DNA from: Bordetella genomosp. 9 | GTDB taxonomy: Bacteria; Pseudomonadota; Gammaproteobacteria; Burkholderiales; Burkholderiaceae_B | DNA length: 64,000 nucleotides | NCBI RefSeq assembly: GCF_002119725.1 | Contig: NZ_CP021109.1 | Coordinates: forward strand, 1,922,001 to 1,986,000 | Reading direction: 5' to 3' | Shown: positions 1 through 9,078 of the stretch, piece by piece | How the letters are laid out: each line of letters opens with the position of its first letter | Position numbering within the stretch: position 1 is the first letter of the stretch | Translations under genes and position numbers: made by a program | The notes under the pieces: model-generated | The model's database searches: none | The model's input: the letters and a program-made list of their open reading frames with translations, nothing else | Told to the model about the DNA's origin: nothing

Positions 1-122
1 AAATCGATTTCACGGTGGATCTAATCAAACAGCGCGTCGGCAAGCTGCGCGATATGTCGCCGCTGTGGGAAATGGCCAAGGAAGGCATCGACCTGAACAG
101 CGTGCAGTGGGCGGCGCACTGA
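1..122 (+). CDS. iscS: Cysteine desulfurase IscS, C-terminal end only
   Basis: The reading frame is open at the left edge and ends at a TGA, leaving about 39 residues. They contain the characteristic IscS tail [13 protein letters not shown] followed by DLNS and QWAAH. In the family this tail helps deliver persulfide sulfur to IscU. Position directly upstream of iscU in the usual isc order supports the call. The PLP-binding lysine and active-site cysteine lie outside the window, so integrity cannot be judged. Confidence 0.93.
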   Translation, partial: IDFTVDLIKQRVGKLRDMSPLWEMAKEGIDLNSVQWAAH

Positions 123-197
123 CCGGCGCCCAAACCGTGCCGGTTGGCGGCGTGAACCCATTTGGATTGCCTTCGCCTGGCGAAGGGGAGAAATATC

Positions 198-584
198 ATG
201 GCATACAGCGATAAAGTTCTGGATCACTATGAAAACCCGCGCAATGTCGGGTCTTTCGACAAGGGTGACGATTCGGTTGGTACCGGCATGGTAGGCGCGC
301 CGGCCTGTGGCGACGTGATGAAGCTGCAGATCAAGGTGGGCCCCAACGGCGTCATCGAGGATGCGCGCTTCAAGACCTACGGCTGCGGTTCGGCCATCGC
401 GTCGAGCTCGCTCGTGACCGAATGGGTCAAGGGCAAGACGCTGGACGAGGCGATGAACATCCGCAACACGCAGATCGCCGAAGAGCTGGCCCTGCCGCCG
501 GTGAAGATTCACTGCTCCATCCTGGCGGAAGACGCCATCAAGGCGGCCGTCAAGGACTACAAAGAAAAACACTCGCAGGTTTGA
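198..584 (+). CDS. iscU: Fe-S cluster assembly scaffold IscU
   Basis: This is a 128-residue scaffold on which IscS and iron build a [2Fe-2S] cluster in the cytoplasm before transfer by HscA/HscB. The three cluster cysteines are present at C37 (ACGD), C63 (YGCGS) and C106 (KIHCS), with D39. The HscA-recognition motif LPPVK is at residues 99-103. The start was placed at the ATG that follows a GGGGAG ribosome site; an upstream in-frame extension has no family counterpart. It lies 75 bp after iscS and 2 bp before iscA, as one operon. Confidence 0.97.
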   Translation: MAYSDKVLDHYENPRNVGSFDKGDDSVGTGMVGAPACGDVMKLQIKVGPNGVIEDARFKTYGCGSAIASSSLVTEWVKGKTLDEAMNIRNTQIAEELALPPVKIHCSILAEDAIKAAVKDYKEKHSQV

Positions 585-586
585 TA

Positions 587-910
587 ATGGCCATCACACT
601 GACTCCCCAAGCGGCGAGCCACATCAGCCGCTATCTGCAGCGCCGCGGCAAAGGGGTGGGTCTGCGCCTGGGCGTCAGGACCACCGGCTGCTCCGGCATG
701 GCTTACAAGCTCGAGTATGTGGATGAGCCCGATGCCGCCGACCAGGTTTTCGAAAGCCACGGCGTGAAGGTGTTCGTGGATCCGAAAAGCCTGGTCTATA
801 TCGACGGGACCGAGCTGGACTACGCTCGCGAGGGTTTGAACGAAGGGTTCAAGTTCCACAACCCCAACGAAAAGGCGACTTGCGGCTGCGGCGAGTCTTT
901 TACGGTGTAA
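587..910 (+). CDS. iscA: Iron-sulfur cluster assembly protein IscA
   Basis: A 107-residue A-type carrier, the standard family size. The three conserved cysteines are C35 (TTGCSG) and the C99-G-C101 pair near the C-terminus. It accepts or delivers iron or Fe-S clusters to apo-targets, especially [4Fe-4S] enzymes. The ATG sits two bases after the iscU stop, so translation is probably coupled. Nothing unusual is seen. Confidence 0.97.
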   Translation: MAITLTPQAASHISRYLQRRGKGVGLRLGVRTTGCSGMAYKLEYVDEPDAADQVFESHGVKVFVDPKSLVYIDGTELDYAREGLNEGFKFHNPNEKATCGCGESFTV

Positions 911-913
911 TCC

Positions 914-1432
914 TTGGCTTCAGCGGACGATCATTTCGCCTTGTTCGGGCTGCCGGCGCGTTTCGATCTGGACACCGCGCGCCTCGAACAGGTCTGGCGG
1001 GAAGTCGCGGCCCGGGTTCACCCGGACCGCTACGCAACCGCATCTCCTGCCGAGCGCCGCGTGGCCATGCAGTGGTCCGCGCGGGCCAATGAGGCCTACC
1101 GGCAGCTGCGCGATCCTTTGCTGCGCGCGCGCTATCTGTGCGAACGCGCCGGCGTGGACCTGCAGACGGAAAGCAATACGTCCATGGACACGGACTTCCT
1201 GATGCAGCAGATGAGCTGGCGCGAAGCGCTCGACGAAGTGCGGGAGCAGGGTGGCAAGGGGCCGGCTGCCGACGCGCTGCGTGCGGAACTGGCCGAGGCC
1301 GAGGCGGGGCTGCAGCAAGCAGTGTCCCGCCTGCTGGACCAAAGCGGCGATGCCGCGGCCGCGGCAACCAAAGTGCGCGAATGGATGTTCGTGCGCAAGA
1401 TGAGCCAGGAACTGGCCCAGGCAGCGGAGTAA
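914..1432 (+). CDS. hscB: Fe-S co-chaperone HscB (Hsc20)
   Basis: A 172-residue J-domain co-chaperone that presents IscU to HscA and stimulates its ATPase. The HPD tripeptide is at residues 36-38 (RVHPDRY), and the rest fits the Hsc20 C-terminal three-helix region that grips IscU. The start is a TTG three bases after the iscA stop; no ATG fits before the J domain. Length is typical. The rare start and tight spacing suggest translational coupling with iscA. Confidence 0.94.
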   Translation: MASADDHFALFGLPARFDLDTARLEQVWREVAARVHPDRYATASPAERRVAMQWSARANEAYRQLRDPLLRARYLCERAGVDLQTESNTSMDTDFLMQQMSWREALDEVREQGGKGPAADALRAELAEAEAGLQQAVSRLLDQSGDAAAAATKVREWMFVRKMSQELAQAAE

Positions 1433-1511
1433 GCCGCTGGATCGCCCGGTCCGCCGCGACGCGGGGCATTGCAAGGCCCGCACCACCTGAACCTATAACG
1501 ACATCCCAATC

Positions 1512-3377
1512 ATGGCTTTACTTCAGATTTCAGAACCGGGCGAATCGCCCGCGCCGCATCAGCGCAAGCTTGCGGTCGGGATCGATCTGGGCACGACCAA
1601 TTCCCTGGTGGCCACCGTGCGCAGCAGCGTGCCGGAGGTGCTGAAGGACGAAGAGGGCCGTGTCCTGCTGCCGTCCGCGGTCCGGTATCTGGCTGATGCG
1701 CCGCCCATCGTGGGCCACGAAGCATTGGCGACGCAGGCGGAAGACCCGGCGAATACCATCGTGTCCGTAAAGCGATTCATGGGGCGCACGGCCGACGAGG
1801 CTCGCGCCTCGGGTACGGCCTACGATTTCGTGGATGCCCCCGGCATGGTCCGGCTGCGTACCGCCGCGGGCGATCTGAGTCCCATCGAGGTGTCCTCGCA
1901 CATTCTGGCGCGGCTGAAGGCGCGCGCCGAAGCGGCGCTGGGCGATGAGCTTGTTGGCGCCGTGATCACCGTACCGGCTTACTTCGATGACGCGCAGCGC
2001 CAGGCGACGCGCGACGCCGCCCGACTCGCCGGGCTGAACGTGCTGCGCCTGCTGAACGAACCGACGGCCGCCGCCATTGCCTACGGTCTGGAAAACGCCG
2101 CCGAAGGCGTCTACGCCGTGTACGACCTGGGCGGCGGTACGTTCGATGTATCCATCCTGCGCCTGACCAAAGGCGTATTCGAGGTCGTCGCCACGGGTGG
2201 CGACACGGCGCTGGGCGGCGACGATTTCGACGCGTTGATCGCCGAATGGGCCGCCTCGTCCATTCCCGAGGCCAAGGACTGGTCCCGCCACGACCGCCGG
2301 GCCCTGATGGTGGCTGCCCGGGCAGCGCGCGAGCGGCTGTCTGTCGAAGCGGCGACTTCCGTGCGGTTTCCGTTGCGGGACGGCACGGAAGTGGACGTGC
2401 CGCTGACCCGCGAGCATTTCGAAACCATGGCCGCGCCCCTGATCGAACGTACCCTTGCCTGTGCCCGCCGTGCCTTGCGCGATGCCGGTTTGAAGCCGGC
2501 CGACGTGCGTGGCGTGGTCATGGTTGGCGGCGCGACGCGCATGCCGGTGGTGCGCCGGGCTGTTGGCGAACTGTTCGGCCAGACGCCGCTGACGGATCTG
2601 GACCCCGATCAGGTGGTGGCGCTGGGCGCCGCCTTGCAGGCCAATCTGTTGGCGGGCAATCGGCTGCCGGGCGAAGACTGGTTGCTGCTGGACGTGATCC
2701 CGCTGTCGCTTGGCCTGGAAACCATGGGCGGCCTGGTGGAACGCATCATCCCTCGCAACAGCACGATTCCGGTTGCGCGCGCCCAGGAGTTCACCACCTT
2801 CAAGGACGGCCAGAGCGCCATGAGCATCCACGTGGTGCAAGGCGAGCGGGAGCTCGTGTCGGCGTGCCGATCCCTCGCGCGCTTCGAATTGCGCGGCATT
2901 CCTCCCATGGTTGCCGGGGCCGCCCGTATCCGCGTGACGTTTCAGGTCGATGCCGACGGGCTGCTCGGGGTGACCGCGCGCGAGCAGAGCACCGGGGTCG
3001 AAGCATCCGTGACGGTGAAGCCTTCCTATGGGCTTTCGGACGACGAGATCACGCGCATGCTGGCCGAGAGCATCGATCAGGCGGACGCCGACGCGCGCGC
3101 CCGGATGTTGCGCGAGCAGCAGGTGGAAGCGCGCCAGCTGGTGGAGTCGGTTCGGGCTGCGCTCGCCGCCGATGGCGATCTGCTCGACGAGGCTGAGCGC
3201 CGGCGCGTGGATGCCGCACTTGCTCAGGCCGAGGCCGCCCGCGATAGCGACGACGTCGAAGCCGTACGGGGCGCGGTGCGAGAGCTTTCCGAATCCACCG
3301 AAGCCTTCGCCGCGCGGCGAATGGACCGCAGCATCCGCGCCGCCCTGTCGGGCCGCAAGCTGGACGAATTGACCTGA
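1512..3377 (+). CDS. hscA: Fe-S specialised Hsp70 chaperone HscA
   Basis: A 621-residue Hsp70 that uses ATP to remodel IscU and release its cluster. The N-terminal ATPase has GIDLGTTNS near residue 24, the phosphate-2 loop [11 protein letters not shown] near 205, and [10 protein letters not shown] near 335. The substrate domain follows with LGLETMGG and the linker DVIPLSLG. Length matches HscA rather than DnaK, which has a longer lid. Its place between hscB and fdx fixes the identity. Confidence 0.96.
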   Translation: MALLQISEPGESPAPHQRKLAVGIDLGTTNSLVATVRSSVPEVLKDEEGRVLLPSAVRYLADAPPIVGHEALATQAEDPANTIVSVKRFMGRTADEARASGTAYDFVDAPGMVRLRTAAGDLSPIEVSSHILARLKARAEAALGDELVGAVITVPAYFDDAQRQATRDAARLAGLNVLRLLNEPTAAAIAYGLENAAEGVYAVYDLGGGTFDVSILRLTKGVFEVVATGGDTALGGDDFDALIAEWAASSIPEAKDWSRHDRRALMVAARAARERLSVEAATSVRFPLRDGTEVDVPLTREHFETMAAPLIERTLACARRALRDAGLKPADVRGVVMVGGATRMPVVRRAVGELFGQTPLTDLDPDQVVALGAALQANLLAGNRLPGEDWLLLDVIPLSLGLETMGGLVERIIPRNSTIPVARAQEFTTFKDGQSAMSIHVVQGERELVSACRSLARFELRGIPPMVAGAARIRVTFQVDADGLLGVTAREQSTGVEASVTVKPSYGLSDDEITRMLAESIDQADADARARMLREQQVEARQLVESVRAALAADGDLLDEAERRRVDAALAQAEAARDSDDVEAVRGAVRELSESTEAFAARRMDRSIRAALSGRKLDELT

Positions 3378-3400
3378 ACGGTCCTTTCCCTTTCCGAATC

Positions 3401-3742
3401 ATGCCGAAACTGACCGTATTGCCCCATCCGGAAATCTGCCCAGAAGGCAAGGTGATCGAGGACGCGCCCAGCGGCGTGTCGATCTGCCGCACCCTGCTGG
3501 ACCATGGCGTGGAAATCGAGCACGCCTGCGAGCTTTCCTGTGCCTGCACGACATGCCACGTTATCGTGCGCCAGGGCTTCCAGTCGCTGGACGACGCCAG
3601 CGACATGGAAGAGGATCTGCTCGACAAGGCCTGGGGGCTGACCTCTACGTCCCGGCTGTCTTGCCAGGCCAAGGTCGCCGACACGGACTTGACCGTGGAA
3701 ATTCCCCGATACACGATCAATCACGCGAAGGAGAACCACTGA
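3401..3742 (+). CDS. fdx: [2Fe-2S] ferredoxin of the ISC system
   Basis: A 113-residue adrenodoxin-type ferredoxin that supplies electrons for cluster assembly on IscU. Cluster ligands are C43, C49, C52 and C88 in the pattern C-x5-C-x2-C-x35-C, with the extra family cysteine at C47. It starts 23 bp after hscA, and its TGA shares one base with the iscX ATG (TGATG), a coupled arrangement. Confidence 0.96.
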   Translation: MPKLTVLPHPEICPEGKVIEDAPSGVSICRTLLDHGVEIEHACELSCACTTCHVIVRQGFQSLDDASDMEEDLLDKAWGLTSTSRLSCQAKVADTDLTVEIPRYTINHAKENH

Positions 3743-3936
3743 TGAAGTGGACCGATATTCAGGATATCGCCGTGGCGCTCGCCGACACGCATCCGGACGT
3801 CGATCCGACGCAAGTCCGCTTCACCGCGCTGCGCGACATGGTCCTGGCGCTGCCGGATTTCAATGACGATCCCAAGCATTGCGGCGAAAAAATCCTGGAA
3901 GCCATCCAGCAAGCCTGGATCGAAGAAGCGGAATAA
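3742..3936 (+). CDS. iscX: Fe-S assembly protein IscX (YfhJ)
   Basis: A 64-residue acidic protein beginning MKWTDIQDIA and containing the family signature around DFNDDP and the C-terminal EAIQQAWIEE. IscX binds IscS and iron and modulates desulfurase activity. A GAAGGAG ribosome site lies inside the end of fdx, and the start overlaps the fdx stop. It is the last gene of the isc operon here. Confidence 0.95.
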   Translation: MKWTDIQDIAVALADTHPDVDPTQVRFTALRDMVLALPDFNDDPKHCGEKILEAIQQAWIEEAE

Positions 3937-3987
3937 CCGGTTGGCGGCGGTATCATCCGTAACCGTCGTCATCCCGATTCCGCCATC

Positions 3988-4893
3988 ATGACCCTTCCAA
4001 TCCTGCGCTTCGGCCTGGCCGCCAATCGCCTGCATCACGAGACCCCGGACGCCATCCTGTTCGATTGGCTGCGCGCCTGTTCGGCGACCATCCGCCAGAT
4101 GGGCATGCAGTTCTACACAGTCGGCCGCACGCACGACGCCATCACGCGGGAAGGCATGCTGCAGGGCTATTCCGGCCTGATCCGCTATCCCTACGGCCGG
4201 GAGGGCGGCTTGATGAAGCTGGTCGCGCGCGTGACGGAGGGCCGCGATGGCACCATGCCTTTCGACGGCGCGATCTACTTCATCGACCCCGTCGATCCCT
4301 CATCGATCTTCCCCGAGGCGCTGGCCCTGAAGCGCCAATGCGTCACGCATGGCAAGCCCTTCATCTCGACGCTGGCCGGCGCGCTCGAATGGATGGAAGT
4401 CGAACGTCTGCATGCCGGCCTGGCGCCGGACCCGGCCCTTTCGAGCATGTTCGATTTTTCGGGGCAGACGCTGGCGCTCATTGCGCACGACGCCCTGAAG
4501 GACGAAATGGTGGCGTTTGCCGACGCGCACTTCGACGTGCTGTCACGGTTCGGCCGGCGCGTGGCGACCGGAACGACCGGCGGTCGGCTGAACGAGCTGG
4601 CTTGGTCGCGCGGATGGCCGAAGGACAGGCCGTGGGCGCACCGCTACCTGAGCGGTCCCTTGGGCGGAGACGCCCAGATTGCCGAGCTCGTGCTCGAGCG
4701 CCAATGCCAGCGTGTCATTTTCTTTGAAGACCCGCACGTGGCGCGACAGCACGAAGCCGATATTCAATTGCTCGAACGCGCGGTACGGGTGGCCACCCGT
4801 GTGGCCTCGTGCGCGACGTCCCCTGCCGTCGCACGCCGCTGGGCCGAAGCGGTCGTGCTTCGCGACGCGGCGTTGTCCGGCGCCCAGGGGTAG
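3988..4893 (+). CDS. Methylglyoxal synthase-like protein, two tandem domains
   Basis: The C-terminal half (about residues 155-285 of 301) carries the methylglyoxal synthase motifs in order: IAHD (165-168), ATGTTGG (193-199), SGPLGGD (222-228) and FFEDP with H255 and D258. The last pair aligns with the histidine and aspartate of the E. coli enzyme, which converts dihydroxyacetone phosphate to methylglyoxal. Bacterial MgsA is about 150 residues, so this protein is doubled. The N-terminal half shows the same layout in degraded form (HHETPDAILFDW, then YGREGG, then FIDPVDPS) without the catalytic pair. The half-domain relationship is by eye. It lies convergent to lysS. Confidence 0.7.
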   Translation: MTLPILRFGLAANRLHHETPDAILFDWLRACSATIRQMGMQFYTVGRTHDAITREGMLQGYSGLIRYPYGREGGLMKLVARVTEGRDGTMPFDGAIYFIDPVDPSSIFPEALALKRQCVTHGKPFISTLAGALEWMEVERLHAGLAPDPALSSMFDFSGQTLALIAHDALKDEMVAFADAHFDVLSRFGRRVATGTTGGRLNELAWSRGWPKDRPWAHRYLSGPLGGDAQIAELVLERQCQRVIFFEDPHVARQHEADIQLLERAVRVATRVASCATSPAVARRWAEAVVLRDAALSGAQG

Positions 4894-4911
4894 GGCGCCG
4901 GTTTCCCGGGC

Positions 4912-6432
4912 TCAGTCTTCCCGGCGCAGGTGCGGGAACAGGATGACGTCACGGATGCTGGGGCTGTCGGTCAGCAGCATGACCAGCCGGTCGATGCCGA
5001 TTCCGCAGCCGCCCGTGGGAGGCATGCCGTATTCAAGCGCGCGAATGTAATCCGCGTCGTAGTACATGGCTTCTTCGTCGCCCGCGTCCTTCGCTTCCAC
5101 CTGCGCACGGAAGCGTTCCGCCTGGTCTTCCGGGTCGTTCAGCTCGGAGAAACCGTTGGCGATCTCACGGCCGGTGATGAACAGCTCAAAGCGTTCGGTG
5201 ATGCCGGGCCGCGTGTCGGAGGCGCGGGCCAGCGGCGACACCTCCACCGGGTAGTCGATGATGTACGTCGGGTTCCATAGCTGCGCTTCCGCGGTTTCCT
5301 CGAAAAGCGCCAGCTGCAGGGCGCCTAGCCCGGCGCGGGCCAACGGCGGCGCATCCACATCCACCTTCAGGCGCTTCAGTTCCTGGCGGAGGAACGCCGC
5401 GTCGTCCAGCTGCGCCTGCGTGTAATCCGGCGCGTATTTCAGGATCGCTTCACAGATGGTCAGCCGGTCGAAAGGCTGGCCCAGGTCCAGTTCCCGCCCC
5501 TGATAGGTCAGCACGGCGCTGCCGGTTGCCCCGATCGCGGCCTGGCGAATCAGCTGTTCGGTGAAGTCCATGAGCCAGCGATAGTCGGTGTACGCGGCGT
5601 AGAACTCCATCATCGTGAACTCCGGATTGTGACGCGGGCTGACGCCCTCATTGCGGAAGTTCCGATTGATTTCGAAGACCCGGTCGAAACCGCCGACGAC
5701 CAGCCGCTTCAGGTAGAGCTCCGGGGCGATGCGCAGGAACATTTCCATGTCCAGCGCATTGTGATGGGTGATGAACGGCTTGGCGGCCGCACCGCCAGGG
5801 ATCGGATGCAGCATCGGCGTTTCCACTTCCAGAAAGCCGGCCTGCAGCATGTACTGCCGGATGGCGCCCACCGCCTTGCTGCGCGCTTCGAACGTGCGCC
5901 GGGTCGATTCCGTCATGATGAGGTCGACGTAGCGCTGGCGATAGCGCAATTCCTGGTCGGCAACGCCGTGGAATTTGTCGGGCAACGGGCGCAGCGACTT
6001 GGCCAGCAGGCGCGCCTGCGTGGCATGGATGGACAGTTCGCCCTTGTTCGTCTTGAAGACCGAGCCTTCGACGCCGATGACGTCGCCGATGTCCCACTGC
6101 TTGAACGCGGCATAGGCGTCGTCGCCCAGCACGCCGCGGTCCAGGTAGATCTGGATACGGCCGCTGGCGTCCTGCACCGTCGCGAAGCTTGCCTTGCCCA
6201 TGACGCGCTTGAGCATCATGCGGCCGGCCACTTTGACGACCTTGCCGAGCGTGGTCAGCGTTTCCTGGTCCGCCTCGTCGTATTGGGCGTGCAGCTCGGC
6301 GGCGCGGGCGTCCGGCGTGAAGTCATTGGGAAAGGCCGGGCCGCTTTCGCGCAGCTTGGCCAGCTTGGCGCGCCGTTCGGCGATCAGCCGGTTCTCGTCC
6401 TGCGCGGCAGTGGCGTTCGAAGTGTCGGTCAT
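4912..6432 (-). CDS. lysS: Lysyl-tRNA synthetase, class II
   Basis: A 506-residue class IIb synthetase charging tRNA-Lys. The N-terminal OB-fold anticodon-binding domain spans roughly residues 55-170 ([20 protein letters not shown]). Catalytic motif 2 is [20 protein letters not shown], and motif 3 is the C-terminal [10 protein letters not shown]. The start chosen is MTDTSN, since a longer open frame upstream runs into the SDR gene and has no family similarity. It follows the SDR gene by 8 bp, so the two are co-transcribed, probably from the prfB side. Confidence 0.97.
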   Translation of the reverse strand: MTDTSNATAAQDENRLIAERRAKLAKLRESGPAFPNDFTPDARAAELHAQYDEADQETLTTLGKVVKVAGRMMLKRVMGKASFATVQDASGRIQIYLDRGVLGDDAYAAFKQWDIGDVIGVEGSVFKTNKGELSIHATQARLLAKSLRPLPDKFHGVADQELRYRQRYVDLIMTESTRRTFEARSKAVGAIRQYMLQAGFLEVETPMLHPIPGGAAAKPFITHHNALDMEMFLRIAPELYLKRLVVGGFDRVFEINRNFRNEGVSPRHNPEFTMMEFYAAYTDYRWLMDFTEQLIRQAAIGATGSAVLTYQGRELDLGQPFDRLTICEAILKYAPDYTQAQLDDAAFLRQELKRLKVDVDAPPLARAGLGALQLALFEETAEAQLWNPTYIIDYPVEVSPLARASDTRPGITERFELFITGREIANGFSELNDPEDQAERFRAQVEAKDAGDEEAMYYDADYIRALEYGMPPTGGCGIGIDRLVMLLTDSPSIRDVILFPHLRRED

Positions 6433-6440
6433 GGTAAGCG

Positions 6441-7196
6441 CTAGTTGTAATTGCGGATGTCGTCGATTTCGGTCGCGCCGAAATCGTCGCGTTCGAGATA
6501 GGCAGCGATTCGCGCCGCGACGTCGGCCGGCGAAGACAGCTTGCCGCCCGCGTGCAGGTCCTGGAAGCGGGGCAGGGCGGGGAAGGCGCCGGGGTCGCTT
6601 GCGCGGATGGCCGCCTGCATGTCGGTGTCCACCACGCCGGGGGCCAGGGAGACGAATCTGGCATCGCCTTCGCCGTGCTCCTGCTTCGCGACACGGGTGT
6701 ACATGTCCAGCGCGGCCTTGGTGGCGCAATATACGCCCCAACCCGAAGTGGGATTGCGGCCCGCCCCGGACGAGATGTTCAGCACCCGCCGTTCTGCCGC
6801 CAGCCCGCGGGTGGCAGCCAGGAAACGCGAAGTCAGCAGCATCACCGCCACGACGTTCAGATTCAATGCCTGCGTAATTGCCGCGGGGTGATCCAGGCCG
6901 TCCACTGGGGCGACCGGGCTGACAGTCCCCGCGTTGTTCACCAGCACGTACCGTCCGGCGTCACGCGGCAATTGCGCCGCGATCCGCTCCGCCGCATCGG
7001 CCGCCCCCTGGGGATCGGAAAGATCGACGGCCATCTGTTCCAGCGCCGCGCCACGCGCGGCGGCGTGCGCAGCCAGTTCCGGATCCTGCCGGCGCGCCAG
7101 CGTGATAAGCCGGACGCCCGGCTGAGCCAGTTCCCGCGCCAAAGCAGCCCCAAGGCCGCGCGATGCGCCAGTCAGAACGACTACGGATTGAGGCAT
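6441..7196 (-). CDS. SDR family oxidoreductase
   Basis: A 251-residue classical short-chain dehydrogenase. The NAD(P) loop TGASRGLG is at about residues 9-16, NNAG near 89, a catalytic serine in ISSGAG near 142, and YCATK near 156-160. Substrate is not predictable; the family includes sepiapterin- and benzil-reductase-like enzymes. The ATG is preferred over a GTG two codons earlier because AAAGG sits at the right distance from it. The gene is placed between prfB and lysS, which are adjacent in many bacteria, and ends 8 bp before lysS. Confidence 0.88.
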   Translation of the reverse strand: MPQSVVVLTGASRGLGAALARELAQPGVRLITLARRQDPELAAHAAARGAALEQMAVDLSDPQGAADAAERIAAQLPRDAGRYVLVNNAGTVSPVAPVDGLDHPAAITQALNLNVVAVMLLTSRFLAATRGLAAERRVLNISSGAGRNPTSGWGVYCATKAALDMYTRVAKQEHGEGDARFVSLAPGVVDTDMQAAIRASDPGAFPALPRFQDLHAGGKLSSPADVAARIAAYLERDDFGATEIDDIRNYN

Positions 7197-7291
7197 GGTC
7201 ACACCTTTCCTTTTCGGTTAGTCATATCGCTGCGGATTCCCACCGCCAGAACCCAGCATTCCCCATGTCGGCAAGGCCAATCATTGCGGTT

Positions 7292-7686
7292 CGCCCCCGC
7301 AAAAAACAGGTGCCCCCCGACCGCGGACGCCGCGGATCCGGCTCCGCCGGTCCGCTGGCGTCGCCCCCTCGAGGGGGAAGCGCGGAAGCGCTTCGGGGGT
7401 GGGCTTCCCTTCCGGTCCGCCAGCGTCGCCCCCTCGAGCGGGAAGCGCGGAAGCGCTTCGGGGGGTGGGCTTCCCTTCCGGTCCGCCAGCGTCGCCCCCT
7501 CGAGGGGGAAGCGCGTAGCGCTTCGGGGGCGAGCTTCCCTTCCAGTCCACCAGCCGCTCTTCCGAGAAGCCCCAGCCCCCGCAAAAAACAGGTGCCCCCC
7601 GACCAGGGACGCCGCGGATCCGGCTCCGCCGGTCCGCCAGCGTCGCCCCCTTGAGGGGGAAGCGCGTAGCGCTTCGGGGGTGGGCC
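7292..7686. repeat. GC-rich intergenic hairpin repeat array
   Basis: The 490-bp gap between prfB and the SDR gene is mostly a repeat array. A unit of about 65 bp (CGTCGCCCCCTCGAGGGGG, then AAGCGC..AGCGCTT, then CGGGGG and GGGCTTCCC) begins at about 7359, 7423, 7489 and 7640. A different block beginning CGCAAAAAACAGGTGCCCCC occurs twice, at about 7298 and 7579, each followed by GGATCCGGCTCCGCCGG. Each unit holds two nested palindromes (CCCCCTCGAGGGGG and AGCGCnnnAGCGCTT). Units 3 and 4 have slightly different spacers. It looks like a dispersed intergenic element family of this lineage, possibly acting as an attenuator or mRNA stabiliser after prfB. Confidence 0.9.
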
Positions 7687-8791
7687 CTACACACCTTGCT
7701 TCAAACTGGCTTCGATGAACGGGTCCAGGTCGCCGTCCAGAACCTTTTGCGTGTTGGAGATTTCCACGTTGGTCCGCAAGTCCTTGATGCGGCTCTGGTC
7801 CAGCACGTAGGAGCGGATCTGATGACCCCAGCCCACGTCGGTCTTGGAGTCTTCCAGCTTCTGCTGTTCCGCCATGCGGTTGCGCATTTCCAGCTCGTAC
7901 AGCCGCGACTTCAGCATTTGCATGGCTTCCGCCCGGTTGCGATGCTGCGACCGGTCGTTCTGGCACTGCACGACGATGCCGGTCGGCATGTGTGTAATGC
8001 GTACTGCAGAATCGGTCTTGTTGATGTGCTGGCCGCCCGCGCCGCTGGCGCGGTAGGTGTCGACGCGCAGATCCGCTGGATTGATCTCGATCTCGAAAGA
8101 GTCGTCCACCTCTGGGTACACGAACACGCTGGCGAAGGACGTGTGCCGGCCGCCGGACGAGTCGAAGGGGCTTTTGCGCACCAGCCGGTGCACGCCCGTT
8201 TCGGTGCGCAGGTAACCGAAAGCGTATTCGCCTTCGATCTTCAGGGTGGCGGACTTGATGCCCGCGACTTCGCCTTCGGATTCTTCCAGCACTTCGGCCT
8301 TGAATCCCTTGCGTTCGCAGTACTTCAGGTACTGGCGAAGCAGCATCGATGCCCAATCCTGGGCTTCCGTGCCGCCAGCGCCGGCCTGGATGTCCAGGAA
8401 GCAGTTCAGCGGGTCGGCCGGATTGGAGAACATCCGGCGGAATTCCAGCGCTTCGAGCTTTTTCTGGAATTGGTCGGCGTCGCCTTCGATGGAAATCAGC
8501 GTGGCGTCGTCTTCATCGGCTGCCGCCAGTTCGAAAAGCTCGGCGGCATCGGCCAGGCCGCTGCCCAGCTCGGAAAGCGTCAGGACGACGTCTTCCAGGC
8601 TCTTCTTTTCGCGGCCAAGGTCCTGGGCATGCTTGGGGTCGTTCCAGACGTCCGGACTTTCGAGCTCGGCGTTTACGACCTGCAGGCGCTCGGCTTTGGC
8701 ATCGTAGTCAAAGATACCTCCGTAGCGCCTGCTCGCGTGCCGCGTAGTCGGCGAGTCGGGCGGCGATCTGGTTCTGACGTTCGGCTTCCAT
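7687..8791 (-). CDS. prfB: Peptide chain release factor 2, with programmed +1 frameshift
   Basis: RF2 recognises UGA and UAA and releases finished peptides. The first 27 codons ([20 protein letters not shown]...) end at an in-frame UGA at 8710-8708. The motif CGGAGGTATCTTTGAC is the classic RF2 shift site: an internal Shine-Dalgarno GGAGG, then CUU and UGA followed by C. Reading resumes one base on as [14 protein letters not shown]. Joined length is 367 residues, as expected. The GGQ motif (GAGGQH) and the anticodon-like SPF (RKSPFDS) are both present. RF2 therefore autoregulates its own synthesis. Confidence 0.97.
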
Positions 8792-9078
8792 GGCGAATCC
8801 TGGCTGAAAATTGCGAAAACCCGACATTTTAGCCTGCTCCCTGGCAACCGCCGGACGCCACAACCGTAGGCGGGCCGGCATCGTCCACGGCGCGCGGCGG
8901 CGGAGCGTCATTCAGGTTCGCGTCAGAAAGAACAAACGGGTTTGTGGAAACTTGCCCGGCGGATTTATAAAACCCTGTCCGCAACCACGCGGACATGAAA
9001 AGCCGCGAGGCCGGGCTGTGCGGGCAGGGCATTTGTCCTTGCCGGCGGCCATAAAACCATCCGAGAAGGAGGAGACGA
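8792..9078. other. Divergent intergenic region, prfB / MFS gene
   Basis: This 287-bp stretch holds the promoters of prfB (minus) and of the MFS gene (plus). The ribosome site of the latter is GAAGGAGGAGA at about 9064-9074. I see no further gene, repeat or clear operator in it. Confidence 0.6.

Noticed and set aside
4912..6741. A longer lysS reading frame starting inside the SDR gene
   Set aside because: The extra N-terminus is Arg/Pro-rich, overlaps a real SDR gene, and lysS has a good ATG at 6432 at the family's normal start.
7292..7686. Repeat array considered as CRISPR or as a coding repeat protein
   Set aside because: Units abut without unique spacers and consist of palindromes; frames through them on either strand are low-complexity by-products.
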